Source: Megamerina dolium (lineage: Eukaryota > Arthropoda > Insecta > Diptera > Megamerinidae). From it: 64,000 nucleotides of DNA. Below are positions 48,147 through 60,224 of this stretch, piece by piece (position 1 is the stretch's first letter; each line of letters begins with the position of its first letter). A program made the translations under genes and the position numbers. The notes under the pieces are model-generated. The model searched no databases. It had not been told where the DNA came from and saw nothing but the letters and a program-made list of their open reading frames with translations. The stretch spans positions 88,175,671 to 88,239,670 of the forward strand of contig OY978525.1 of assembly GCA_963854835.1 (NCBI GenBank), read 5' to 3'.

Positions 48147-50088
48147 TTTATTATACCCTGCATAATGCAATATGCATGGTATATTCATTTCGGTCAGATG
48201 TTTGTGTCCACTTGAAGGAATCTCCGGAGATATAGACATGGATATATATTCGTGATCAGTGTCGATTAAATTTTCGATTTAACGATGTCCGTCCGTCCGT
48301 CCGTCCGTCCGTCCGTCTGTCTGTCACCTGGCTGGTTCGCACGATAACTTGAGTAAATATTGAGCTATTTCGATGAAATTTGGCATAAGTAATCTATGAT
48401 CCAAGGGTACGGAGGAGATTGATATTGGGAATGATCGGTCAATAACCACGCCCACACCAAGCATTCAAAGCGACTAACCTCGAAATTTTCAAAATCTTTA
48501 ACTTGCTATAACTCACATACTATACCACTTGGGACAACAATATTTTGCACATAAAGTTATATTATACTACTATATAACCTCGCCAAAAGTGGGTGAGCCA
48601 CGCCTACTTTCTTGCGTAGCTCTCATACAAAGTGTCTGTACTTCTTTTAAATTGAAACTGCTGTAACTTCTACAATCTTCTGTCTAGAATAACCATAATT
48701 GACACTTAGATTAACACGGTAGTCAGAAATAATATGGCAGAAAATCAATGTGCCACGCCCACTCCTTTTTGGGTCTCCCATACAAAGTTAGGGAAATTAA
48801 AAAAAATGTTACCGGTTATAACTTGCAAACTATTCAGCGTAGAATAACGAGATTTAAGGTGTGGATTAGTATTGTACGAGCAACTAGGCTCACAGAAAAT
48901 GGGCGCACCACGCCCAGTGTTTATCGTAACCCCCATACAAATTTTAAATTGAAACAGCTTTAACTTCGGCAGTCTTCTGTCTAGGATAACCATAATTGAC
49001 ACTTAAATTAATATCGTAGTCGGCAAAAATCTGGCAGAAAATCAGTGTACCACGCCCACTCCTTCATGGGTCTCCCATACAAAGTCGAGTGAATTAAACT
49101 TAAATTTTAAGCTCCATAGCTTACAAACCATTTAGCCTAGGACAACGAGACTTAGGGTATGGATTAGTATTGTACGAGCAACTAGGCTCACAGAAAATGG
49201 GCGCACCACGCCCAGTGTTTATCGTAGCCCCCATACAAATTTTAAATTGAAACAGCTGTAACTTAGGCAATCTTATGTCTACAATAACCATAATTGACAC
49301 TTAGATTAATATCGTAGTCGGAAATAATCAGGCAAAAAATCAGCGTCCCACGCCCACTTCTTATTGGGGCTCCCATACAAAGTTGAGGAAATTAAACAAA
49401 AATTTTAACCGCCATAACTTACAAACTATTCAGCGTAGGACAACCAGATTGAAGGTGTAGATTAGTATTGTAAGACCAAATATACCCACAAGAAATGGGC
49501 CAGCCACGTCCATTGTTTATAGTGGCTCCCATACAGGACGACTGAATTTCTTTTAAATTGAGATAGCTGCAGCTTCTGTAATCTTCTGTCTAGAACAATC
49601 CTAATTAATACTTAGGTTAATATGGTATTAGGAAATAATTTGGCAAAAAATCAACATGCCAGGCCCACTTCTTAATGGGGCTACCATACAAAGTTGCGAA
49701 AATTTTCAAAAATTTAAATCGCTATAACTTACGAACTATTCAACGTAGGACAAACGAATTTAAGGTGTCGATTAATATTGGAAAATTAATTGGATTTACA
49801 AGAAAGAGGTAAGCTACGCCAACTTTTTATATAGCTCCCATACTAAGTCTCGGAATTATCTTCAAAACCTCCTTTAAATTATCCCTTTTAGAACTCTCAT
49901 AACATACAAGGTATTTCGTCAAAGTCAACCATATTTCGGGTGTAAATTAGTAGTATATGCAAAAATTGTTTTTCAAAAAGTGGAAATAAAAGAAAAAGAT
50001 GGATATTCGAGTAAACTTTTTATATATAAATCTACATATGCAGGGTATAATTTGGTCAGCCCCAGCCGACTGTAAGGAGATTTTTTTC
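48147..50088 (-). mobile_element. DINE-1/mini-me-like repeat, longest copy (1.9 kb)
   Basis: On the plus strand it runs from the terminal fold (TTATACCCTGCATAATGC) through a GTCC/GTCT tract (48287-48324) to the 5' hairpin (reverse of GTCGGCTGGGGCTGAC) and TAAGGAGAT at 50088. Boxes of the type CCACGCCC recur at 48446, 48598, 48753, 48908, 49050, 49206, 49348, 49504, 49659 and 49814, spaced 142-156 bp. Alternate units resemble each other more, giving a higher-order period near 300 bp. This fits elements with central tandem repeats such as Drosophila DINE-TR1 (non-autonomous Helitron relatives). No protein is encoded. Confidence 0.85.
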
Positions 50089-50315
50089 TTTATTGTTGAT
50101 CAACTCCCTCTAACGCAAGTACGTGTTTCCCGAATAATTAAAAATTGAAAATAAATAAAGCGAAACTAATTTCTCGGACAGTGCGCGACCTTATCTGCTT
50201 TATATCCCGATGACCGATTAATATACATATACTTTAGATTCATATAATACAATTAATATTAAATTTAATAAGTAAATAATTTAAATAAAGTGAGAGATAT
50301 TTCATTTGTGAAAAA

Positions 50316-50806
50316 GTGAAAAAAGGCGTGTTATTTATAGTAACAACCAAGCAATCATCACTACCTATACCGCCAAAACGACTTGTAGGCAAGTGCACCA
50401 CATCGCAGCAAGCCCAACGGCACTCCCGCTCGCTCCCCGCTGAACAGTATTTAAATATGCGCGTGTTACATTTTGGCCTTAAAGTATTATTTTTGAATAC
50501 GAAAATTTTTAAACGAGATTCCAATTTGCGTTATTTCCCTCAGTGTAGTTTATTCAATATAGAAGCAATGGTATCTAGGAAGGATGTGTTCACAGAGGTG
50601 AACGCGGATATTTCTAAACTTTCTAAATATTTATAAAAATCCGACCGAAAGCCTCCCACTCGATTATTCATAAATATAAATGTGAGCCATATCAATGTCA
50701 AAGTAATCAATTCATCACAAATAACTTTGATGCATAGTATTAAAAAAGAATATATACCCATGGTTATTGCAAACATATATCTTAATTGTGGCAATTCAAA
50801 ATGATA
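50316..50806 (+). other. Unassigned open frame with one internal stop
   Basis: One frame is open for 106 codons (50316-50636). After a single TAA at 50634-50636 it stays open for another 56 codons to a TGA (ending KKEYIPMVIANIYLNCGNSK). Part of the first half is less AT-rich and includes SSLPIPPKRLVGKCTTSQQA. I do not recognise a family. It could be a decayed transposon ORF, an old exon, or chance. Confidence 0.2.
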
Positions 50807-51126
50807 CTTATTGGCTCATCGATAACTTTCCGATCGAACTTCAAGTACATACTTTAATACTTATGTACACAAATATATATTTATTTGTATATATAGAGTA
50901 GCAGCGTACGTATGTATGTATGTGCATTAAAACTTTTGGACAAAACTTTGTGCTATCCCCCCGTACTTTCACAGGCTCACAATTCACCTATCCACCCATC
51001 ACGACCACAACAAAACTTTACGCTTTATTCCTTGTCATGTTCGAAGTAAAAGTCACAAAAGTGTGTGCATGTGTATATGTTTCTTTACAAAGTATTATTA
51101 CATTTTATGGCAAGCATTGTCATGAA

Positions 51127-51129
<3 letters not shown>

Positions 51130-51158
<29 letters not shown>
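51130..51158. repeat. (CA)n microsatellite
   Basis: About 14 CA units. Confidence 0.95.
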
Positions 51159-51160
<2 letters not shown>

Positions 51161-53216
51161 TGTATGTATACAAGCGTATGCTTTTCAGTTGCTTTTGTTT
51201 GAGAGTGTAACACAATTCTGTGGTTGGTATTCCTCTGTTCTACTCTGCGTTTGTTTATTGTCAACATTGGCAACGTACATAGTTATACAGATGTATGCAT
51301 GTATAGTACACACAACTACATGTATGTGTAGGTATATTCGCATAATTATAATACCGAATATGCGTATCTTTGTTGCTAAGTGTATTTTTGGGTAACAGTC
51401 GTCACGCATGCCACACAAATGTAAAATGTAAACTACGAGTACGTATGCCTTTGTATTTGAATGCTGTCAAACCGACCGCAACAACATGCAGCTGTTTTAC
51501 CTATACTATATTCACATGTGACAATGACGACGACAACAACGACCTACGAGCACCGTTGCCATCGTCACTTGGCACATCTTCCAACTGTGTATCTTATTAG
51601 CTTCAAATCTATGCTACAGAGATGTGTTGAAAGCATCATCGTACTCTATGCGGCCGTGGTAAAACAGTCCTGACTGAGTGTGTGTGTGTGTAAGTGTATG
51701 CGTTGTGGTGTTGATTTTGATAAAAAGCTCAATGTGTAGAAAATATGCTGACAGCTTGCTTGCTTAGGTACTTGCCTGGATGTCAATTATCAGACTTAGA
51801 TGGCATGATAAGTAACAGTATTGGGGAAGATACTTAGTAGTCAGCCTTGCTTGTCGTTCATCATTATACGAAGATTTGTGTGAGAAGTAAACTGTTTGCT
51901 TCTACTACGGTGTTTTTATGCAAACATTTTTAAATGTTTGTAGTTCGCTAACTTCCTTATAGAAAGAACCTTGGTGGAACTTTCCTTGGTGTCTTGTTGT
52001 CTGAATTAAATATTTGGCAGAGTTATGGTTTTATTCATTTCACTCTGATTATTTTCAGAGTGTTTGGGTCATTATGATGTCACACGTGCAGACAAATTGC
52101 ATAATTTAATGAAGCATTCGTATTCGTAATTCAAAGCTTTTAGACGATATTTACAGAAACATTTTCAATTACAGGTATTTATCATTACACCTCTCGTATA
52201 TATTTATGGTATTGTCATCGTATATTTTTCGCTTATTTATTACAAAGAAATTCTCTCTTTGTTATTGCTGTTGTTGATTCTTCGGTGAAATGCGCGTCTG
52301 TGTGGGTGCTCATATCTGTCTCTCTGGCTCTCTGGATATGTCTGTGTATATATGTAAAGTAGGTATGTGTTTCTGTTAATTATGCCATGACTCCATTATG
52401 GTACATATAAGCTATGACAGAGATTTTTGTGGACCGTTTGCAATTGTAAGTATTGTACTATTTTTACTGGTTGGTGTGAGTATTTCTGTACCCATATTAG
52501 TTGCCACGACAATGCTTATTGCATTGTTACAAACAGACACAAAGGCTTTTCATGCGACAGACAGGCAGCAGCACAAAGCAGCAGCATGTACTGAAGATTT
52601 AAATGTAATTGTTCTTATTGTTGGATCTGTTGCCTTCTTTTTGTTTCTGTTTTTGTTCTTCGCTAAATGCTATTGTGGCATGTAACTAAGCACCAATTAA
52701 GTTAACAATTAAAATGAAAAAAATGAGATATCACAATTACGAATAAAAATCAGGGGAAAGCAAAGCAGCAACAAACTATAAAAAAAAACGAATTAACGTA
52801 CAGGAACAGGATACAACGAAAGGCTACAGGATATAATAAAAATGAGAGAGATAAAATTAAAATGTTTTAAATAGTTGCAGGAGACAAAAATTCTCATATT
52901 TCAGTTATGACATGCGGTATTTATATTTGTGTACAGTAATTGTTATAAAAATTCTAGAGAATAATTTACCTGAATGTATTGTATTATGTATTTATAGCAT
53001 TTGGATCTGGTTTAATATTTTAATTAAATATTTTTCATTTAAAAAAAAAAGTTTTCGAGCAGTGTTTAAATTTCAATTTCTTTTTTGTTGTAACCATTAA
53101 TCTAAGTACCAACATAAAAATATCTAACCCTCTTTACGCATATGCATGAAGTTAGATATTTTGTATATATAATATCCTTAACTTACAATATGCTTCAAAT
53201 AACATATATACCACTT

Positions 53217-54036
53217 ATTTTTATACCCTGCATAAGTATATGCAAGGTATATTCATTTCGGTCAGATGTTTGTAACCACTTGAAGAAATCTCCGGAGGTA
53301 TAGATGCTGCTCACGAATAGCCGATTAATAATGGGCATGATCAGACAGATGCCACGCCTACACTGCGCATTCAAAGCGACTAATCTCGGAATTATATTAT
53401 ACTCGAAAATGGGCGAGCCACACCTACTTGTTATAGTAGCCTGAACTTCTTTAAAATTTAAACTTCTGTAATTTCGGCAATTTTCTGTATAAAACAACAA
53501 TATTGACATTTACATTAATATAGTAGTTGGAAATAATCTGGCTTCTTAATGTAGGTCCCATATAAAGTCGATGAAATTAAAAAATATTAACCGGCATAAC
53601 GAACAACCCATTTAGTCTAGAACAACTAGATTTAAGGCATGGATGACAATTGTAAGGATAACTAGATTCCCATACAAAATGCCGAATTTTCTTTTAAATT
53701 TAAGCCGCTGTAACTTCGGCAGATTTTTGCCTAGAGCAACCATAATTGACACTTGCATTAATATTACGGTATAGTCGAAAGTGAGCAAGAACAGTTATTG
53801 GAATTAGAACGACCTCACTCTAGTTGGTTAGTTCCCAAATAAAACCTCGAAATTATCTTAAACTTTAAAAAATCCATAACTTAGAGAATACTTCGTCTAG
53901 GTCAACCATATTTCTGGTAATACTACTGTATTATATGCACTTCTTAATGTAGCTCCTATATAAGTAGTAGGAATAAAATAGCAAACTTTTTAAATATATG
54001 CAGTGTATTATTTGCCCTAGCCGACAGTAAGGTCGT
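53217..54036 (-). mobile_element. DINE-1/mini-me-like repeat, old and internally deleted
   Basis: Begins TTATACCCTGCATAAG and ATTCATTTCGGTCAG, ends CTAGCCGACAGTAAGG on the plus strand, so both termini remain. The GTCC tract and several internal units are lost, and the GGGCGTGG boxes are eroded. About 0.8 kb. The most diverged copy in the window. Confidence 0.75.
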
Positions 54037-55041
54037 TTTTACTTAAGTATTTACTTCAACAACTTGTACAATGCAAGTTTTCAAGTGAGCAGAACACATA
54101 TGACATTCTGCTCGTTTGTGACGCGTACACTTGTATGTGGTTGCAATCGATAAATATAGTTTGAAACTACACATTTATTCGTTTTCGTATAAAAATTGCC
54201 ATACCATGGGTGGTTAAAATAGGTAAAAGCTCCACTACACCTGTGATTTGAATAACACGAATAAATAGTATTACAAGGTAATCCATTGACGTGGAAAACT
54301 AGAATTCAAGTGTGCTCTTTGGGAGTAGAGTAAAACACTTTCTGGTAAATACTTATAAAGTTTTATAACAAATAGAAAGTTGTTTAAAACAGATTTATTA
54401 CTTGCACTTATATGCAAATTTTATGGATTCATTTCGTGAAGAGATGAAATTTTTTTCCTTAACATTTGTAACATTTTAATTTATATTTTCTTTCTATCAG
54501 TTGTGCAATCAATTGTGTCGCAGTATTTTCTCCTAATCTTTTTATGGTAATAGTCTTAATGTTTTAAACTTCATAATGTTTTAAACTTCTTAAAAATATC
54601 TTAGCTTTAAGACTTATTCGACTTAATCCTTTCTTTGGGAATTTTTTATATTTCCCACAGAACTCACGTAATAACTTTCTAACATCAACAATGATGACAT
54701 AAAAGTGATTTTTAATACGCATATGCACTACACCTACATACTTGATTGTATGTATAAACAAACAAACATAAGAAATGTGATGTTGTTATAAGCTGAAAGT
54801 AAACAACTTGTCTTACATGGAACTTCACGTGATGTATACATTGGAGAAACGTGTAGGTACACATGTTGTACATACCTATGTACAGTTTTATACACAAAGA
54901 CTTCTTTCTATAAATGTAGATGTAGAGGCTTATATGTATAGAAGCATATTCATGCTCCTATAAATGTGAGAACAGAATAAAAGTTTAAAAAATACGAGCT
55001 CAATTCAACTTCATTGGGCCGGGGAAAAAGAAATCGAACAT
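54037..55041. other. AT-rich DNA, nothing recognised
   Basis: No gene or repeat identified. Confidence 0.5.
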
Positions 55042-55197
55042 TTTTTCTGAGCTTTGTCACAGAGTTCTTTTAGAAGCGGCAATTCTTCCGGCAAATTGTT
55101 GCTGCCGGAAGAATTGCCAATTGCTGTCGGCAGCTGTGGGTAACTTTGGAAAGAAAAGTCTTTTCGATATTAAATTTGTTATGATTCAGCCAGGGAA
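55042..55197 (-). mobile_element. SINE fragment carrying a new perfect palindrome
   Basis: CTGAGCTTTGTCACAGAGTT and CGATATTAAATTTGTTATG are the SINE middle; the head and the 3' end are lost. Where other copies read GCTTTTTCATGGCAAGTTG, this copy has GGCAATTCTTCCGGCA, the exact reverse complement of the sequence 10 bases further on. Confidence 0.75.
55078..55118. other. Perfect 16-bp inverted repeat, 9-nt loop
   Basis: 55078-55093 and 55103-55118 are perfect reverse complements. Other SINE copies have only the right arm, so the left arm is a derived change. Confidence 0.9.
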
Positions 55198-55449
55198 ATG
55201 ACACGGAAACGATCCCAACGAAACCAGTATTACACGTGATTGACTGTGACAGTATTATCCACAATTTCAGCCGCCTTGCTGGCATTTTCGCTATTATAAA
55301 AAAAATTTGAGAATATACAGAATATCTCACAACTGAATGGGCCAATCGAAAAACCGTAATATTCTTTTTACTACAGCTTGTTATACTTTCAAATGGATTT
55401 CTTTTTCCCCAATCTGATATATCCAGAGTAATTACATTAATCTATTGTA

Positions 55450-55480
55450 AAGGGTTATCCATTTTGCGCTTTCAAAAGTA
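55450..55480. repeat. Left terminal inverted repeat of the mariner
   Basis: 31 bp, 29 matching 56724-56754 in reverse complement; preceded by TA. Confidence 0.93.
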
Positions 55481-55554
55481 AATGTAAATAAAACACATAT
55501 AAAATATTTTTTATCATGATATTTCTTTTTTATTATAAAGTTTGAACGTTGACA

Positions 55555-56640
55555 TTATGTGTGAAATACTACATCATTTAAATGACCACCACGCGAATTG
55601 TTGCAAGCATCGATTCTTTTGAGGTAATTTTCGACCACTTTTTGACACATATTGGGCGGTATCTCAGCCATAACGTGACGAATGTTGGTTTTTAGGTGCT
55701 CAAGAGTTAAAGGTTTATCTGCATAAACACGGTCTTTCGCGTAGCCCCACAAAAAAAAAGTTAAGCGGTGTCAAATCGCATGATCTTGGTGGCCACTTGA
55801 TATCGCCACGACGAGAAATTACGCGGCTAGAAAATTTCTCTTGCAATAAAACCATACTCGCTCGGGTTGTGTGGCATGTGGCACCGTCTTGTTGAAACCA
55901 CATATTCTCTAAGTCGTATTCTTTAATAGCAGGCAAAAAAAGTCGGTTATCATATGACCATAATGCTCCGAATTGACGGTGACAGTCGTTCCATCGTCGT
56001 TTTCGAAGAAGTAAGGTCCAATCACACCTCCGGACCAAAGAGCGCACCAAGCAGTGACTTTTTGTGGATGTAGTGGCCTCTCTTCAATTACTTGAGGATT
56101 CTCAGAACCCCAAATACGACAATTTTGTTTGTTAACATACCCACCGAGTGAGAAATGTGCTTCGTCGCTGAAGAAAATATTGTTCGAAAAATCGCCGTCC
56201 ACCGCCTGTTGTTCAAGCACCCATTCGACGTATCTACGACGTTGTGAATGGTCAGCTGGCTTCAGTTGTTGTGTGAGCTGGATTTTATATGGATGTAGGT
56301 GTAGATCCAAATGCAAAATATGCCATAATGTGCCGTAAGACAGTCCTAATTCCTGAGAACGACGAGGAATCGACACATTCGGGTCTTCGGCAACACTTTC
56401 ACTTACAGCAGCGATATTTTCGGTGGTACGAGCGAAACGATGATGCATAGCCCTTACAATATCTGTAACCAATCCAGTCTCTTCATATTTCTTCACAATT
56501 TTGCCAATTGCTTGCGTAGTTGGACGATTATGTAAACCATAATCTCCTCTTAAAGCACGATATGTGTCTGTGGCAGAACCACCATTTTTGTAGTAGGTTT
56601 TTACAATTTTAATGCGTTGTGCGATAGTTAAGCGATCCAT
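55555..56640 (-). pseudogene. Mariner transposase, two frameshifts
   Basis: This is the coding part of the element. Between start and stop the reading frame changes twice: near 55938, where one base appears to be missing in a T-run of the coding strand, and near 55755, where one base appears extra. Apart from that no stop codon interrupts the alignment-like reading, including NNIFFSDEAHF, KVTAWCALWSGGVIGPYFF, WPPRSCDLTP and the C-terminal ENYLKRIDACNNSRGGHL. Expected length about 355-360 residues, normal for mariners. The first indel and second indel compensate in sign but are about 180 bp apart. Either true decay or homopolymer sequencing error. Confidence 0.88.
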
Positions 56641-56723
56641 TTTCGCAAATGTCGGATTTTGAACTGAAAAAGAAAGAAATTGTTTTAACAACTCAGTTTG
56701 ACAGATGTCGAATTCTAGCCCTA

Positions 56724-56754
56724 TACTTTTGAAACCGCGAAATGGATAACCCTT
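56724..56754. repeat. Right terminal inverted repeat of the mariner
   Basis: Partner of 55450-55480; followed by TA. Confidence 0.93.
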
Positions 56755-57579
56755 TATAAGCGTGTATAGTTATGCAAATTAATTTGTTCACATATTAACA
56801 AATCGAAATATCAACAAATTGATGATGCAGTTATTAAAATAATGAGTTCTCATAATGTTCTCTTTACTAGCAACAAATGATTTGCTATTTCTTAAATGGT
56901 GGATAAATTAATGGAACTACATTTAACTTATATAGACCCAGTAACTGCCGCTGGTCTCCGTTTTCACTCTTTAAGAATAATATGTAAGTAAATGGAGTAT
57001 TCCGCTAAAGACCAGCTAAAATGGAAAGTAGCTTAATAAAGAACTTGATCTCTCGATTCGTAAAACATATCGATGGTTAAACATTCACAACAACAGTGAC
57101 AATAATATTTGTTTTTTATTTTTTAACAAATACTAAACTTTTTTATTTTCCAGTTTGCCAGTTTCCCGTTTCATTACCAGCTGCTTTGGTTGACAATTTT
57201 TTGACACACAATTTGGCCTAATTTTTCTTCTAATAATCTTCTTGGTATTGAAGAAGATTAATTTGATGATGTAGATATTTATGTTATTTATCCGATTTTA
57301 GGAACAGTCAATAACCTTCTGTGCATTTTAAACCGATCAATCTCGGTCGCGTTTCTATCCTTACATACATGATGTAAGTACAATATATCAACGCGTTTAT
57401 GTCATCGTTCTTTCTTCATTACACTATTTACATTACTGCAGATTTCTTAGTGTCCTTGCAATGAGTTGTTCACATATAATCGTATTTATTTTGTAAAATT
57501 TATACGATTTCTTATTGTAACATATTAAATAAAATCATTCATTTATATATACATACACATATATTCTAGTATACACAAA

Positions 57580-57581
<2 letters not shown>

Positions 57582-57609
<28 letters not shown>
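57582..57609. repeat. (CA)n microsatellite
   Basis: About 13 CA units. Confidence 0.95.
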
Positions 57610-57610
<1 letters not shown>

Positions 57611-58011
57611 AGGTACATACACTCGCCCGCATACATTTATTATCATTATAAATACATACAAATCTACCTATGTATATGGCAACATACGTTGCTATCTATA
57701 CAGTTGACATTGATTTATATTTGACATTATGCTTTTTTATACCCATACATACATATAAAGATTTTCTTTTTTTTTTTTACTTTTTCAAATGAGCTATAAA
57801 TTGAATTTGTGCTCACGTCTGTTAGTTTATGTACAGCTATACACACAATATGTATATTTATGTGTACGTACGTATGTATGAATATCAAATAAAATTAGTT
57901 TCCATGTTTACGTGTTCATATGTAGTTGTAGTTGGCAGCAACAACAGCACTAACGACACCATTCATATCATTGCTATACATATGAGTGAGCTTGTATTTG
58001 AACATATTACT

Positions 58012-58012
<1 letters not shown>

Positions 58013-58043
<31 letters not shown>
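58013..58043. repeat. (GT)n microsatellite
   Basis: About 15 GT units. Confidence 0.95.
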
Positions 58044-58044
<1 letters not shown>

Positions 58045-58337
58045 ATGTGTTCGTACACGTGTAATAACAGTCATGTCCTGTAAGAAGGACACATTGCAAA
58101 TTGTTCAATTTGCACTCTTGTGGTCAAAATTTCATTATACTACATATTATATCACTGTACTATAAAATAACACACAATACCTACTTACTACTTACTGGCT
58201 TTTATCATCTCTAATTTAATTTTATCGTTTCCTACATAGTTATTTGTACTTGCCATTCTTACGTACATGCATACATGTAATATGCATGAATTCTAGTGTA
58301 CATATGTGTACTTGTAGGTACCCATAGCTATCATTAT

Positions 58338-58359
58338 TATCATCATCATCATCATCATC
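58338..58359. repeat. (ATC)n microsatellite
   Basis: About seven ATC units. Confidence 0.9.
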
Positions 58360-59844
58360 GTTGAAACATATATAGGATGACATTTGATTTTGTGACACTC
58401 GCGTTCTAGAAATTACACATACACATCCACAACATTTTGTGCGTTCATGTATGTATAAAAACTTTGTTGGTGGTGTGAATCGTCATGATTATCAATGATC
58501 AATTTTACATATTCGTATGTATTATGCGTATTTGATTTCATTTGATTTTATTGGATTTTTCGAATTTTTTTCTCATTTTTAATGTTGACCTTTTTTGTTT
58601 AATTTTGTAGATATTATTTCCATGGAGGCGACTCTACATACAGCATATTAAACTATGAATGTATCCCTATATGTTTTAGGATATTGTACATTTTGTGCAA
58701 ATAAAGCATATTTTATTATTCTACCACATATTTTATCGTATAATATTATGTTGATTTTTGCTTACTTGTGAATTTTAATAGTACGTCGGTGCGTATGAGT
58801 GATAAATATTATTTAGACGAATATGTGATATTTACCTGGAAAGAAAGAATGTAGATGATACATATTTAGAATAAAAGTATCATATGTATATGTATATGTT
58901 TAATATTTGAAAATACACCGAATTCCCATCCCTACATTATACAATATAAGTACAAATATCAGTGGTATCAAAACTTGTAATATATTAATGGACTTCAAGC
59001 AGCAAGTTAACCATCCGATATATTTTATATGTTTAATGTTTGGTTCAGCTTATTTCGTAGATTATTACATTATGATTTAGTTCCCAATTTTACGAACATA
59101 GCCAAAATAAACAGAAAAATTAGAAAGTATAATTTTTACTATTATCTAAGGGATCAACAATGACTCATGTTGCGAAACACGTATTTGAGAATTATGTGGG
59201 CTATTTTCTCTTTCCCTCTTTCTTCCTATTCTATTTCCCTAGTTCTATTCCCCCTCGAGATTCCGCACATTTAAAGTTATATTTGTGGACTGTCAACTTG
59301 AACATTAGCCTACAACAATTGTCATTACATAGTAATTTTAATTGCTGCATGTTTATGTTGTTGAGCACTTTCTGCCTATCTATGCATTTTGTTTTATTCT
59401 TCTATATAATTGTTAATATTTTGATACAGCATTAGCTACTTCGCAGTGTATTCATCTTAGACGAATCTAGTTTGGTTTGATTTCATAAAACTCCTTACAA
59501 TACAATTGTCTTCATGCTACCATATAGCATTACATAACTAGAGATATTATGTTGGACCTTAATCAATCATGTCTCAAAGAAGAGTATTATACATATATCA
59601 TGATAATTTGTTTATTTGCTGGACAAACACACTGAGCATTGTAACAACGTGATATGACATCATACAACTCAGTCTCAATAGTCTGACCAATTAAACCTGT
59701 ATCAATCGATTGAATGGGATAGCATTATATTGCATATAATAAATAATAGAATAATAATAGAAATCGGTTGAGTATAACAAAATCGTATTTGGTTTGGACA
59801 TAAAAATAGCGACAATCTTAAAACCAAATGCTTCTACTTATAGT

Positions 59845-59860
59845 AAGGATAAACAAACAC
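59845..59860. repeat. Target-site duplication of SINE, left
   Basis: AAGGATAAACAAACAC, identical to 60225-60240. Confidence 0.93.
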
Positions 59861-60224
59861 AAAAAAAAAATAAATATGTGGCACTTAAAGCCCCAAAGGG
59901 CTCATTGGCCGAGCTTCTCTTCCATTACTGTTGTGCGTCTTAAATTTGGACAGTATTAGAAGGGACCTACTTATTTTAGCCGGTTCCGAACGGCAGAACA
60001 CTTGTGACATCACTTTTTCTGAGCTTTGTCACAGAGTTCTTTGAGGAGCTTTTTCATGGCAAGTTGTTACTGTCGGAAGAATTGCCAATTGCTTGCCGAC
60101 AGGTGGGTACCATTCGAAAGAAAAATCTTATCGATATTAAATTTGTTATGCATCAGCCGGTGATAGAACCACGACCTACAGATCAGAAGGCGAACACACT
60201 AACCACTGAGCTACGGCACCCACC
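59861..60224 (-). mobile_element. tRNA-derived SINE with 16-bp target duplication
   Basis: Both ends are fixed by a perfect 16-bp direct repeat. The head (reverse of CTGAGCTACGGCACCCACC) gives GGTGGGTGCCGTAGCTCAGTGG; the 3' end is CCACATATTTA followed by T's on the element strand. The A box is closer to consensus than in the 32-kb copy, the B-box has two changes. Full length is 364 bp. Probably one of the youngest insertions in the window, because the duplication is intact. Confidence 0.95.

Larger units (their letters stand above)
50089..53216. other. AT-rich DNA with a CA microsatellite and unassigned open frames
   Basis: 50316-50806 is listed separately. 51430-51670 is less AT-rich and yields two overlapping open frames of 70-76 codons without domains. 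A 95-codon frame at 52398-52685 has two hydrophobic stretches but no other support. Confidence 0.45.
55450..56754 (-). mobile_element. Nearly complete mariner (rosa/DD41D-like), 1305 bp
   Basis: Ends: 31-bp inverted repeats (55450-55480 and 56724-56754), identical at 29 positions, starting AAGGGTTATCCATTT. They are flanked by TA at 55448-55449 and 56755-56756. Coding strand is minus, start at 56640 (MDRLTIAQRIKIVKTYY) after no good alternative, stop at 55557-55555. Motifs: N-terminal helix-turn-helix, FSDEAHF (first D), WFQQDGATCH (second D), SCDLTPLNFF, where the third catalytic acid is replaced by N if aligned to PLDFF of relatives. Counting that position gives 41 residues after the second D. 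Two single-base frameshifts both fall in A-runs (55935-55941 and 55751-55759). It would be inactive as it stands. Confidence 0.9.
56757..59844. other. AT-rich DNA with microsatellites
   Basis: No gene recognised. CA, GT and ATC tracts are listed separately. Confidence 0.5.

Noticed and set aside
52398..52685. 95-codon frame with two hydrophobic segments (small membrane protein)
   Set aside because: T-rich DNA readily gives hydrophobic frames; there is no homologue I recognise, no start context and no splice evidence.
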